Shown: one piece after another, positions 45,071 to 55,313 of the stretch
How positions within the stretch are numbered: position 1 is the first letter of the stretch
Layout of the letters: every line of letters begins with the position of its first letter
Origin: Carex sylvatica
Taxonomy: Eukaryota; Streptophyta; Magnoliopsida; Poales; Cyperaceae
Direction: 5' to 3'
Length of the DNA: 64,000 nt
Assembly (NCBI GenBank): GCA_964058845.1
Contig: CAXKVR010000273.1
Coordinates: 62,001 to 126,000, forward strand
Position numbers and translations under genes: made by a program
The notes under the pieces: model-generated
What the model saw: the letters and a program-made list of their open reading frames with translations, nothing else
The model's database searches: none
Told to the model about the DNA's origin: nothing

Positions 45071-48000
45071 TTACTTAGTTGTACGACTCATCCTAAAATT
45101 CAATCCCCTGAGCGCACGAGATCCCCATGATGATGTGCTTCTTCTAGCTGGTTGTACTGCTTCTTCTTGCTGGTTTGCTATACCAGATGGCCCTGCACCA
45201 TATGTGCTCCTCCCTCCTAGTTGAGATGTGCTCCTCCTAGATGGTTGCAAAGCTTCTCCTTCCTCGTGTGCTGTACCAGATGGTCCCGCATGAGATGTGC
45301 TCCTCCTTCCAACTTGAGATGTGCTCCTTCTACGCTGGGTAGTACCTGAACGCCCTTGCATCCCAACCACCTCTTCTCCTGTCAGTACTTCTCCCATTAC
45401 CTCCCTAAACATCATAGTTGCATTTTCACGGAAGGTACGGCTTCTGGCTGTGCTGCGCCTCGACCCTTGCGATCCACTTGCCACTGCCATAACTCGATCG
45501 TTTTCAGCTGCATTTGCTGCGTTACGAGAATCTGCAGACCCAATAAATTACATAGTAAGTTATTGAAAAATGTAATAAAATATAATCATTGTTCAATATT
45601 ACATACCTCGCATCTACATGTCGGTAGTGGAACGGCGAGGACGGTGCCCTATTTGCCTACCTTGCATTTCATCCATGGTCATTGGTTGACGGATGTGTTT
45701 TCTCCTACCATGCCGTATCCAATCTTTGTTCGGCTCGTATTTTGGAGTAGTGGTTGTAGGCCATTCTTCAGAATTATCGTAAGGAACAAACAAGGCATTC
45801 CAAGTACTCAGAAGGTACTCCATTCTGTACCAGTGGGCAACAAATTGATCGGGGGACCAGCTATTATGGCGACAAACTGCTAACACATGAGCGCACGGAA
45901 TTCCAGTTAGTTGGATACCTCTGCATGTACATTCCACTACTCTATCAGGTCCGAATGTCGCGATATACTTGAACTTTCTATGAATAATGGACATAGTTCC
46001 ATCCTGCGTTTGGACTACTGAAACATATTTCTCTGGGCCCGTGACTTCGTACTTACCTTCGCCGTGGGAGTATGAGATGACATCCATACTCACAGCTTTT
46101 TCCCACCGTTTGGCAAGCTTATCTTGTACCCGTTTGGAAAAAGGCTTAGAAGCAGTGCTGTGCTCCATCACTGCCTGCCGTCGCTGAACAAACTACCTGT
46201 TGCACTTGTAGGATGTCTCATCAACAAGTGCAGCCACGGGCAACATTCGGGCCTCCTTAAAGACAGCGTTCAGGGACTCAGAGCCATTTGTTGTTATGAT
46301 ACCAAATCGATATCCTCCATCACAGGTCTGAAAGATTTTCTCATAATTTGACGGCTCTATGACATCATTAGGACGTACTTTGCCCACTCTCTTTAAAAAA
46401 GCATTACACTTTGGATTTTGCTGCAATAGAACAAAGTAAAATTAGATAAAATATGCATGTCAAGGAAACAAAAATGATATAACTTAGACAATATTAGACA
46501 TACCATGGAAAAATCTTCGAACATCTCTTTCAGCCTTCTTGGCTTCTTCTTCCTGGCTCCTTATTTGAACCTGGTTCCGTACCATTTGTCCTTTCCGCAC
46601 GCCTGCACCAGGTTATCAGCAACATGCTGGATACAAAACCTGTGCACAAAATTATTCCCATCCCATCCGTATTCGGGTTTCAAAGCAGCTTTGATCGCCT
46701 TGTGTTGGTCTGATATAACGCATACGAATCTATTAACACCAAGCACATGAATTCTAAACCACTGTAAGAAAAAACCCCAATTCTCTTCATTCTCCTTCTG
46801 TACAATTGCAAATGCTAGAGACAGCAATTGATTCTCGGCATCATAGCCGCAGGCCATCAAAAGCCGTCCCTCATACCGTCCAGAGAGGAAGGCTGCATTT
46901 ATACTGATCACCGGTCTCAAGTAATCAACTGCGATGATGCATGGTCCATAAGCCCATGCGACAGCCCTGAATTGCTGCACACCTTGCTTGACCAGTCCTG
47001 TATTTTTATCGATGCTCGGACTAGTCAGAAATTGGTGTCTCGAGCCAGGATTCTTGTCACATATCCCGATAAACAATAGTTTCATAAAATTATATGATTC
47101 TTCCCAACTCCCGAATTGCCGGGCTACTGCAATCTCACGACCTCTCCAAAGTCGGTTGTACTTTGGGGTTATAGTTCGAAATCTAACCCTCACGCAGTTT
47201 GCCACACTCCGAATGCTCATACAAGGGTCTTCCTTAATGCTATCCTCGATGATATCTGCGATGATTGATGCCGTGAGTTGTGCATGATCAGTCCTGGTGA
47301 ACTCTAACGTGCATGTGTGAGGCGTGTCTTGCTCAGTTATTATCCATGTATCTCCATAATTTGTTGCTCTTGCCTTCAGGATAAAATGACAATTCTAAGT
47401 GTTGCATCTAATTTCCACCCGGGATTTGTCACTTTTGTGAGTATATATCTCCTGATTTTTGTCAACATGGTGCTCTCTGATCTTTTTCGTCAACTGTTTT
47501 TTATTTTCGAAGTACTGACCTTTTGTGAGCTCACTTTTGTATTCAACTCGATGACCGTAGTAAGAAATATCTGCTTCTCGAAAAGCAGATGTGTCATTGA
47601 AGTTTACGAACGGGTGAGTCTCAGAACGGCCACTTAATGGTATATTTCTATTCTGCCTCACAGTGGGCTGTGTGTATTCTCCTTCATCGGTATCATCTCC
47701 CTCATCATTATCGTCCCAGTGTTCTTCTCCCAATTCATCCCCAGTTTGTAGATTCTCCTCCGGTACCTCGTTCATAAATTCAAATTCTGACTCGTGTGGA
47801 TCCTCCTGTACTGGTGGCGGTCTGGGGTGAGGATTTGGTTCAGGCCCAGGTAAGAATGAAGGACCTCCCGACACGGATATAGGTGGGATAAAAGGTGGAG
47901 ATTGTAGTCCGGGTGGGATAAAATGTGGATATTGAGGTGAATTACTATATATTTCTGGTTCTGGCGTTGGTTCGGATACGAATATAGGAGTGTGTGGTTC

Positions 48001-48375
48001 TGAATTTTGTTGGTAATTTTCTGCAATATAATTTTGGCCTGAACTTTCAGACCCTGATCCTCTGTGAATCCTACACGCAAAAACTTCGAAGCCACTATCA
48101 CTGGACCTCACAGTCCTGTTGATCAGGCCTCTCAATGCCACGTCATCTCCCAGTGCAATTCTGACATACCTTCCTCCTTGGAGCACTCGGGCCATTATTT
48201 CTAATTCATAACGGTTCCTATTGTAGCCACTCAAATCATAAATAAGCGTTTGCAACTCCTTAAATGAGAAATTTTTATCAACCCAACGCGTATTTACTGG
48301 AGGTTTGGAGTAACGTACACCATACTGGTCAGTTATGAACTTTCCTCCAAAATGTACGAAAATTCCAACAGACAT
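45071..48375 (-). pseudogene. MURA-like MULE transposase, three exons, with stops
   Basis: Exon 1 (46504-48375) starts MSVGIFVHFGG, a PB1-like N-terminal region, followed by an acidic Pro-rich linker. The MuDR-type DNA-binding region comes next, ending RVEIRCN, then the DDE core. There the first catalytic position reads ISINAAFLSGRYEG, so Asn replaces the usual Asp. The second Asp (VISDQHKAI) and the CIQH pair remain. Exon 2 (45607-46420) holds the SWIM zinc finger (VECTCRG, then CAHVLAVC). Exon 3 (45071-45531) encodes a Ser/Arg-rich tail with RRSTS repeats. Stops lie at 47395-47397, 46561-46563, 46193-46195 and 45614-45616. Several read as CAG-, CAA- or TAC-type single changes. Both introns keep GT-AG. 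It cannot be active from this copy. Confidence 0.93.
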
Positions 48376-48474
48376 GGCCAATAAACTACATTAATGAATG
48401 GTAAATATTTTGTCAGTTTACCAGTTCCAATTGTATACAGCTGCCATCAGTATTAAACAATCCTAAATTAATGG

Positions 48475-48755
48475 TATGTGAACAGTAAATATGTACTTAC
48501 CAATTGGGTCAACAGTACATACATAAATGAATAGTATGTGAACAGCAAATACGTAAGTGAATAGAATGTCAACATTAAATACGTAAGTGAACAGTAAATA
48601 CGTACATGAGTAGTACGTGAACATTAAATACGTACATGAGCAGTATGTGAACAGTAAATACGTAAGTGAACAGTACGTGAACAGTACATACGTACATAAA
48701 CAGTACGTGAACAGTAAATACGTACATGAGCAGTACGTGAACAGTAAATAAAATA
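48475..48755. repeat. 30-bp minisatellite upstream of the transposase
   Basis: Units of the form CGTACATGAGCAGTACGTGAACAGTAAATA repeat at an exact 30-bp period, clearest from 48601 to 48750, with more diverged copies back to about 48475. Each unit carries two ACGT cores (TACGTA and TACGTGA). The array sits between the transposase ATG and its CT-rich leader. Confidence 0.9.
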
Positions 48756-48789
48756 TTTAAACAATGAACAGTACGTACCTGTAACAGCT

Positions 48790-48914
48790 CATTCTCCTTC
48801 TCTCTTCTCCTTTTCCTTCTCCTTCTTCTTCTTCTCTCTCTCTCTCTCTCTCTCTTTCTCCTTCTCTTTCTCCTTCTCTCTTTCCTCTGGCTGATGATGC
48901 ATCCTTCTTATAAG
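48790..48914 (-). promoter_or_regulatory. Likely transposase promoter and purine-rich leader
   Basis: A TTATAA box at 48908-48913 is read on the minus strand as TATAAGAAGG. It is followed by a long GA-rich leader (printed as CT repeats at 48797-48880). It lies just inside the right terminal repeat and mirrors the TATA plus pyrimidine leader at the left end. Confidence 0.5.
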
Positions 48915-48937
48915 GAAAAAACGAGAGGAAAAAAAAA

Positions 48938-49088
48938 AAAATTCCGGACCGCCAATAAATGAGGCGGTCAGGAATTAAAATTCCTAACCGCCGAAAAATG
49001 GGGCGGTTAGGGCATTTTTAAAATTCCAACTCCAACCCTGTTATTCTTAATAATTTTTTTTTTTTTTGGGTATTTTTAAAAATATCGG
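48938..49088 (-). repeat. Right terminal inverted repeat of the large MULE
   Basis: It matches the left end in inverted orientation but contains one extra GCGG-box module. Two AACCGCC/GGCGGT hairpin units (ACCGCCAATAAATGAGGCGGT and ACCGCCGAAAAATGGGGCGG) are present, where the left has one. Confidence 0.85.
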
Positions 49089-49189
49089 TCATCTGATTGT
49101 AAATCTTAAGAGCAATGACACTCTTTAAGTTTTTTATTGTAAATAAAAAAAGGCAGTATTTGTATTAAAATTTAAAGGGTACACCTCTC

Positions 49190-49400
49190 TGATTGAAATG
49201 AAATTTGGATACGCTAAAGCAATCCAAATTTTGAGTTTGAATTTAGTGTGCCCGATCTATTTTGACACAAATATTAAAGAAACCTAAGCATTATCTCTTC
49301 AACCGGATTTGGTCCGAATTCTGATTAGATAGTCCGAATACAAATTTAACATTAGGGGATCCCCAAATGCAAATTCAACATTTGAGTTACATTAGAGGAT
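49190..49400. mobile_element. Foldback MITE, AACTCAAA family (diverged)
   Basis: The left part reads CAATCCAAATTTTGAGTTTGA. The right part reads AATTCAACATTTGAGTTAC. A central TATTAAAGA-type motif is shared with the copies at 31092 and 32185. No duplication was identified. Confidence 0.5.
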
Positions 49401-50147
49401 CCGGACCCAAACGACCGGAGCCAAGCTAAACGGATGTACCCGCCACTGAAAAAGCACAAAGTACTAAATAAAGATTTTTTTTGTTTAATAAACAGATTTT
49501 TAAGTATTACTTTCTTTTTAGGGAAATTTTACGTATATTCTTCACAAGTTTTGAAATTACATATTTTCCCCCTCTAGTTGTAATTTCATAGTTACTTTTC
49601 TAAATTCTAGAAACTTACAAATTTATCTGTTTGTTGTCTTTTCTATTAAACTCATTTTAAATTTATAAATTAACTATTTTAGTATTTATTTAAAAAAAAT
49701 ATGTGGCATGTTTCAAAAAATTTCATTTCTTCTAATTGATCGGTTTCTGAGAGCACATGATTCATTTATCTACTTCTGACATATACATGGTGACATTTAT
49801 ATATATGTTTGTGTCTGCGTCAAAAATAGAAAAATGAATCATCTACCCTCGTAAACTTATCAATTAGATGACTTGCATTTTTTTTTATATAGGCTGCATA
49901 TTTTTTTTAATAAATGGTAAAATAGGTATTTAATAAATTTAAAATGAGTTTAAATAGAAAAGGTAATAAAACAAGTAAATTTGTGAGTTTTTTAAATTTA
50001 GAAGGGTAAACATGATAGTGTGAACTTTAGAGGGAAATATGTCATTTTGAAATTTTAGAGGGGTATACATCAATTTCTCCCTTCTTTTTTTATAAACTTT
50101 TGATAACTCCACATGCTACAATGTACAGGATCGATGTTTGATACTAC
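49401..50147. other. Intergenic DNA
   Basis: AT-rich sequence with two imperfect inverted segments around AGAAGGGTAAACATGA / TTTAGAATTTAGAAA. No gene is seen. Confidence 0.4.
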
Positions 50148-50155
50148 ACATTATT

Positions 50156-50366
50156 GGAATCAAATCTGCTGCGATCAGAATCCCTGCTACAGTATCCTGA
50201 AATCTCTGTTTTTTCTAATTTCACTGTTTATTTTTTTCAGTATACGCATCTCTAAATAGCTAGTTTTTCTGTGCACACATCTCAAAAAAATTAACAGTTA
50301 GATTTGAAAAAATAAGAATTTTAGAGTACTGTAGCAGGGATTCGAATCACAGCAGATTCGTTTCCC
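50156..50366. mobile_element. Foldback MITE (copy 3 of 3)
   Basis: Same family as 29134 (GGAATCAAATCTGCTGCGAT at the left, CAGCAGATTCGTTTCCC at the right). It is flanked by a perfect 8-bp duplication ACATTATT (50148-50155 and 50367-50374). Confidence 0.87.
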
Positions 50367-50477
50367 ACATTATTCGGCCGTTTTCATCGAATTTGTTTCA
50401 TCTCCAGCCGAAAGTAGATGGTTGTGTGGGCTATTGGTACTGTGCAACTATTTGACACTTCAAAATCTGACCATCTC

Positions 50478-50512
50478 TTTTTTTTTTCTTTTTTTCTTTT
50501 TTTTTTCTTTTT

Positions 50513-50544
<32 letters not shown>

Positions 50545-50562
50545 TCTTTCTTTCTTTCTATT
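50478..50562. repeat. T-rich CT low-complexity tract
   Basis: Runs of T8-T10 separated by single C. It produces a false poly-Phe ORF. Confidence 0.9.
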
Positions 50563-50950
50563 TTTATGAAATTAGGAACAGAGACGGAGAGACATAGCAT
50601 ATGTTGGAACTTGAGTACTAAAAACTCAAAAGTATATACTAAAATCTTTGTCTGTAATATTTTGTAATCTTGAGGACTAAACCGAATATATCCATATCAA
50701 ATTAAATTGAAAATTAGAGAGTCGCCTGGGCACTATCTGTTCTCTTTTTTGGATAAAGCTGATAGAGGCTATCAGAATTTTTACAAAGGACGACTACAAA
50801 TTATCAGAACTCACACAGCTACAGCCTACCAGTACATGGCGCTTATAAGTAAATCTGAAAGTCCATTAAAGACATATAAATTAATGGAAACTTAAAACAA
50901 TAATCAACATAATTTTCTCCACAACCTAGCTTCCTTGATAGAGTGGTATG

Positions 50951-51364
50951 CTATCCATTTCGGATCAGTGTCAGTTCCATCAAAAAAATTTCTGTTCCTG
51001 CTACAGACTGCAAAAAAAAGAACCAACAGACTGCAAAAAAAAAGAATCCCCAATGTTGTCTAGATATAAATCTTTGACACATCTTTCCTGAGTTATATGT
51101 TATCGATTGAACTGTGTTACCAGCAGCTTTCGGATCAGTGTCAGTTCCATCAAAAAAATTTCTGTTCCTGCTACGCCATATGAACCAACATACTGCAAAG
51201 AAGAAGAATTCCCAATGTTGTCTAGATATAAATCTTTGACACATCTTCCCTGAGTTATATGTTATCGATTGAACTGTGTTACCAGCAGCTACGATATTAA
51301 AATCTAGCGCTGTATGCATTGTTGTCCAAACTCTCCTTAATTGCATGTCTACATTGTCGTCCAA
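50951..51364 (-). pseudogene. Non-LTR retrotransposon (zinc-binding RT region) fragment with internal duplication
   Basis: The minus strand encodes VWTTMHTALDFN, followed by FFFAVCWFIWRSRNRNFFDG, a string typical of the zf-RVT/RNase H junction in plant LINE proteins. About 170 bp is duplicated in tandem (CGGATCAGTGTCAGTTCC at 50961 and again at 51131), so the FFFAVCWF segment is present twice. The distal copy has an A-rich expansion. No complete domain remains. Confidence 0.65.
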
Positions 51365-52970
51365 ACTCTCATTCCATTTATTTTCTAATTAATGACTTTA
51401 ATTAATTCCTCAAACAACCCCTTTATTATTTGAAAACGGTACCACTCTTTTGGACAGGAAAGAAGTCAAAGATAGGAGTTTGTTTTCTAATTCAATTCTC
51501 ATTAGCGTTTCTTTTAATTACATGCTCTCTCTATAAAACTGACTAACTCAGTTTATTTTGGACTGATCGATTTTCACTATCTAATCGGATCTCCTATCTC
51601 TCTTTTGTATCCGAGAATAGGAAAAGGAAATATATCTATTTCTTACTCTTCCACATAACTTTTCATTTTATCCCAATTATCAAATTATGATCTATGCTGG
51701 ATATTGCGGAGTTATTGTCAGTTGCTTCTATGGCATGTCTAAGGAGCAACAACTCCGGATTATCTTGGTTGCGGTTCTATTTTGCACGATGAGACGGAAT
51801 ACGCTTAAGAAAAGTGCTTCGCGCAATCCGGATAACTCTATTTCAATTTGATTTATTTTAATTAATTTATAACTATTCGAATATTCTGAAAATTTATACC
51901 AACAGCGTATAATAAAATATTAGTATTTGTGCAGTTTTATTGACCTTTTTTTTATTTGTCTTCACTCTTCACCGTTTGAGCACAGTTGGGGTTGTTTATC
52001 TTTTGGCATTTTGGTTTAATTTTGACTTTTAATTTAATTAAATACTAAGTGAAGATAAATTTCAATCAAGATGCTTAACCACTCACATTTAGGCCGCCAA
52101 TTGGTATAATAAAGGCCAAATTTTTATTCATTTCCGAAGAGCTGTTGAAACCGTACTTTTATTTAGATTTGATCACTTTATTATTATTTTCATCCAATAT
52201 GTAAACATAATGACTGAATTCGTATCCTCTACATTAACTCAAAAAGGAATGTTTTGAGTTAATGCATCTGGATCGTCCGATCAGCTTTAAAATTTATACA
52301 AATTAAATCTGCACTAATATTAAAGACCCCCTATATTTTAGACGAGCTTTATTTACAATCGGGCGGCCGATATGTATTAACTCAAAAGATGCTCTTTTGA
52401 GTTAATGCAGACGATGTGGACTCCATAATGACTAGAGTGGAGTTTTTGTCTAAAGAGCTTTGAACAAAGTCTAATTCAAAATCGAACCTAAACCGTTTGA
52501 TCTGCATCAATTCAAAATCGAACCTAAAAAATTATACAATTAATAATTACACTACAAAAACCTAAATTATACTAAACAAAATACCGATCATTTTACGTCT
52601 ACCGTTGAACGGAAACTTAAACTAAATTTTTGAGGCACTAAACGACATTTTTTTTTTTTAATTATGATGCTTCGAATGCCCGGGGTAACTCCCGGGCGAT
52701 ATTCGGATCCGTCTTGTCCCCCTTTTCCTAGCCAAAGTTATAGCTGTTTAAATTTTTTTTGAAACCTAAACTTTGAAAATTCATAACTAACTGTAGAAAA
52801 ATTCAAATAAATTAAAATTTGTGTCAATTCTATGTTTTTTTTTTTAGTGAAAAGCTCTTAGGCGTATTTTATGTATTTTTTAATGCTCTACATGTTGGTA
52901 TAATTAATTTTGCTGTTTGGTTCCTGTATCAGTCCAGACTTGCTTATTTACCAGCAGAGGTCAAATTTGA
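51365..52970. other. Intergenic DNA with a MITE
   Basis: No gene is recognised. A foldback unit lies at about 52230-52425 (CATTAACTCAAAAAGGAATG at the left, CTCTTTTGAGTTAATGCAGA at the right), related to the AACTCAAA family. The rest is AT-rich. Confidence 0.45.
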
Positions 52971-53003
52971 TATATTATACATAAATTATATATACATATA
53001 TAC

Positions 53004-53054
<51 letters not shown>

Positions 53055-53089
53055 CATATACATATATATACATATACATATACATATAC

Positions 53090-53121
<32 letters not shown>

Positions 53122-53128
53122 TATATAT
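52971..53128. repeat. TA / ATACAT microsatellite
   Basis: Long TA runs are mixed with TATACATA units. ORFs rich in Tyr and Ile across this stretch are artefacts of the repeat. Confidence 0.95.
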
Positions 53129-53475
53129 ACATTCGTATGTACATAGGCCAAAATACATACAGTTCAAATTTGAAATTTGAAATTTACATTTTTTTTGAAT
53201 TTTTTTTACTATTTATTAAGCCACTTTGAAAATTGTTGATCCAACGGTGGCTGCTGATTTTACTGTTTTGTTAAGCCATTATTGGATCAATAATTTTCAA
53301 AGTGACTTAATAAATAGTAAAAAAAAATCAGAAAACTGTAAAATTTGGTCTCCAAGTACATATTTATGGAGAACAAGATGAACAGTTCAGATCGACGTTT
53401 TAGATTTTGAAATTTTAAATTTGGACCGTATGTATTTCGGCCCATATGCATATGAATGCACATTAGTCACTCTCT
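53129..53475. mobile_element. Foldback element A in TA microsatellite
   Basis: Inverted arms contain GGCCAAAATACATAC on the left and the complement of GTATTTCGGCC on the right. The inner hairpin is TACTATTTATTAAGCCACTTT / AAAGTGACTTAATAAATAGTA. The right end carries CACATTAGTCACTC. The left copy of that end is lost in the TA repeat. Confidence 0.75.
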
Positions 53476-53516
53476 ATACTGTATATACATATATATACAT
53501 ATATTATATATATATA

Positions 53517-53930
53517 GAGTGACTAATGTGCATTCGAATGCATATGGGTCGAAATACATACGGTTCAAATTTGACTTTTCAAAATTTAAACGTTCGATCC
53601 GAACCATTCTTCTTGTTTTCCATATTAATATGTGCTTGGAGACCAATTATATATTTTTTTTAATTTTGATACTATTTATTAAGTATTTTACAAAATTGTT
53701 GATCCAACAGTGGCTGCTGATTTTACTATTTTGTTAAGCCACTATTAGATCAATAATTTTGTAAAATACTTAATAAATAGTAAAAGAATTCAGAAAAATA
53801 TAAAATTTGGTCTCCAAGCACATATTAATATGGAGAACAAGATGAACGGTTCGGCGTTTGGATTTTGAAAAGTCAAATTTGAACCGTATGTATTTCAGCC
53901 CATATACATTCGAATGCACATTAGTCACTC
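53517..53930. mobile_element. Foldback element B in TA microsatellite
   Basis: Complete inverted repeat with ends GAGTGACTAATGTGCATTCG and its complement, 414 bp. It shares the core of element A (TGTGCTTGGAGACCAA and TACTATTTATTAAGTATTTT). It is bounded on both sides by TA-rich repeat, with CTCTCT at the right edge. Confidence 0.88.
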
Positions 53931-53957
53931 TCTCTCTATATATATATACATATACAT

Positions 53958-54349
53958 GAGGAGGGATCAAGTTACAACAATTTTTTAGTTACAATAATTT
54001 TTGAGTTACAACAAGTTACCACAATCATTTTCTACATTTTCAAAGTCCAAATCGTCGATCCAAACCATTAAATGTGATATCTACAATAAAATGTGCTTGG
54101 AGACCAAATTTTATATTTTAGGAATTTTTTTACTATGTTATTAAGATGGGTACAAAATTCAATGGTCTAAATTTGACTAGTTTTTGTACCCATCTTAATA
54201 AATAGTAAAAAAAATTTCAAAAAATATAAAATTTGGTCTCCAAGCACATTTTATTGTAGAGATGACATCTAACGGTTTGGGTCGACGATTTGGACTTTAC
54301 AAATATAGAAAATAGTTGTGGTAACTTGTTGTAACTTGATCCCTCCTCC
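53958..54349. mobile_element. Foldback element C in TA microsatellite
   Basis: Ends GAGGAGGGATCAAGTTACAA and its complement, 392 bp, with the same core (ATGTGCTTGGAGACCAAA, TTTTACTATG...TTAATAAATAGTAAAA). Flanks are CATATACAT on both sides. Confidence 0.88.
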
Positions 54350-54375
54350 ATATACATATACATATATTATATGAA

Positions 54376-54782
54376 TAGAACTAGGGTGTTCTTAAGCTCA
54401 CCAAAGTGTTTAGTGAGTTTAACTCTAAAACCCATCAAATTGGTTTTAAATGACGAATCCGAAATGTTGGAACTCGCCTACCTTACGAGTGATGCATCTA
54501 TATGTGAAAATTTTAAATATTCGAATTAATTTAGTATAAAGTCAATCGGTCAAAATTAGAAGGTTAATAAATTAATTTTAGTGCATTTATTTTTTGAACG
54601 TTTTTGTACCACTTGATTTTATACTAAATTAATCCGAATATTTAAAATTTTCACATGTAGATGCATCACTCATAAGATAGATGGATTTCAACGGTTCGAA
54701 TTCGTTATTTAAAACCGATTTGATAGGTTTTGGAGTTAAGCTCACCAAACACTTTGGTGAGCTTAAGAACACCTTAGTTCTA
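54376..54782. mobile_element. Foldback element D in TA microsatellite
   Basis: Ends TAGAACTAGGGTGTTCTTAA and its near-complement, 407 bp, bordered by TATATTATAT-type repeats. The core differs from elements A-C (ACTTGATTTTATACTAAATT arms). Confidence 0.85.
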
Positions 54783-55201
54783 CTCTTATATTATATATAC
54801 ATATATTATACATATATTATAAAAAAAATGAGTTTATAAGAAAAAAAATCAAACCGTGGATATTTTTTCTCCAAACCCTATTTATAGTGCAAAAAAGAAA
54901 TGTCCGGACCGTGAATTTTTTTCACGGGTTGAACATTTTTAAAATTTCAACTGAACCTGATTATTTTTAAAAAACTCGGTTTTCGCCCTCCGTATTCAAC
55001 AGAATTAATATCACCTCCGTAAAATAAATTTTGAATTTAGATCTGAACTATCCGATCTGCTTTGGCACGAATATCAAAAGAGACCCCATAAATTCTATCA
55101 CAGAACGAATTGACCCGAATTCTAATCAAAAGATTCAGAACTCAAATATTTTGTTACCTAAGAGGGTTTGAATTTGTAGTATACAAGGGCTCGAAATAAA
55201 A
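54783..55201. other. AT-rich DNA with a possible MITE
   Basis: After a short TA repeat there is a diverged AACTCAAA-family unit at about 55015-55168 (TAAATTTTGAATTTAGATCTG, then AGAACTCAAATATTTTGTTAC). No gene is seen. Confidence 0.4.
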
Positions 55202-55313
55202 AGATTTAGTAAGAGCATATTAAATAGTTGTCCATCTCATCAAAGCTATGTTGAATAAGATTTAGTAAGAGCATATTAAATAGTTGTCCATCTCATCAAA
55301 GCTATGTTGAATA
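55202..55313. repeat. 56-bp tandem duplication
   Basis: The block AGATTTAGTAAGAGCATATT...GCTATGTTGAATA is present twice in a row (55202 and 55258) with no differences seen. Confidence 0.93.

Larger units (their letters stand above)
38657..49088. mobile_element. 10.4 kb Mutator-like element carrying PMD, transposase and accessory ORFs
   Basis: Terminal inverted repeats begin CCGACATTTTTAAAAATA on the left and CCGATATTTTTAAAAATA on the right. They stay similar for over 100 bp, including AAGAATAACAGG and GCCCTAACCGCCCCATTT. Flanks of 9 bp are TTGTCTGAT (38648-38656) and TCATCTGAT (49089-49097), 7 of 9 identical, as expected for an aged MULE duplication. Inside are a plus-strand PMD gene (40154-43073), a 176-bp tandem array, two small minus-strand ORFs and a minus-strand transposase (45071-48375). 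The two gene sets converge on the tandem array. All main genes contain stops, so this copy is dead on its own. Confidence 0.9.

Noticed and set aside
47317..47637. Plus-strand ORF over the transposase
   Set aside because: It is antisense to the conserved MuDR-type region, which clearly codes on the minus strand.
50422..50667. 81-residue ORF with a poly-Phe stretch
   Set aside because: It is a T-rich low-complexity tract and has no support as a gene.
52819..53229. 136-residue ORF rich in Tyr-Ile
   Set aside because: It is the translation of a TA/ATACAT microsatellite and has no protein features.
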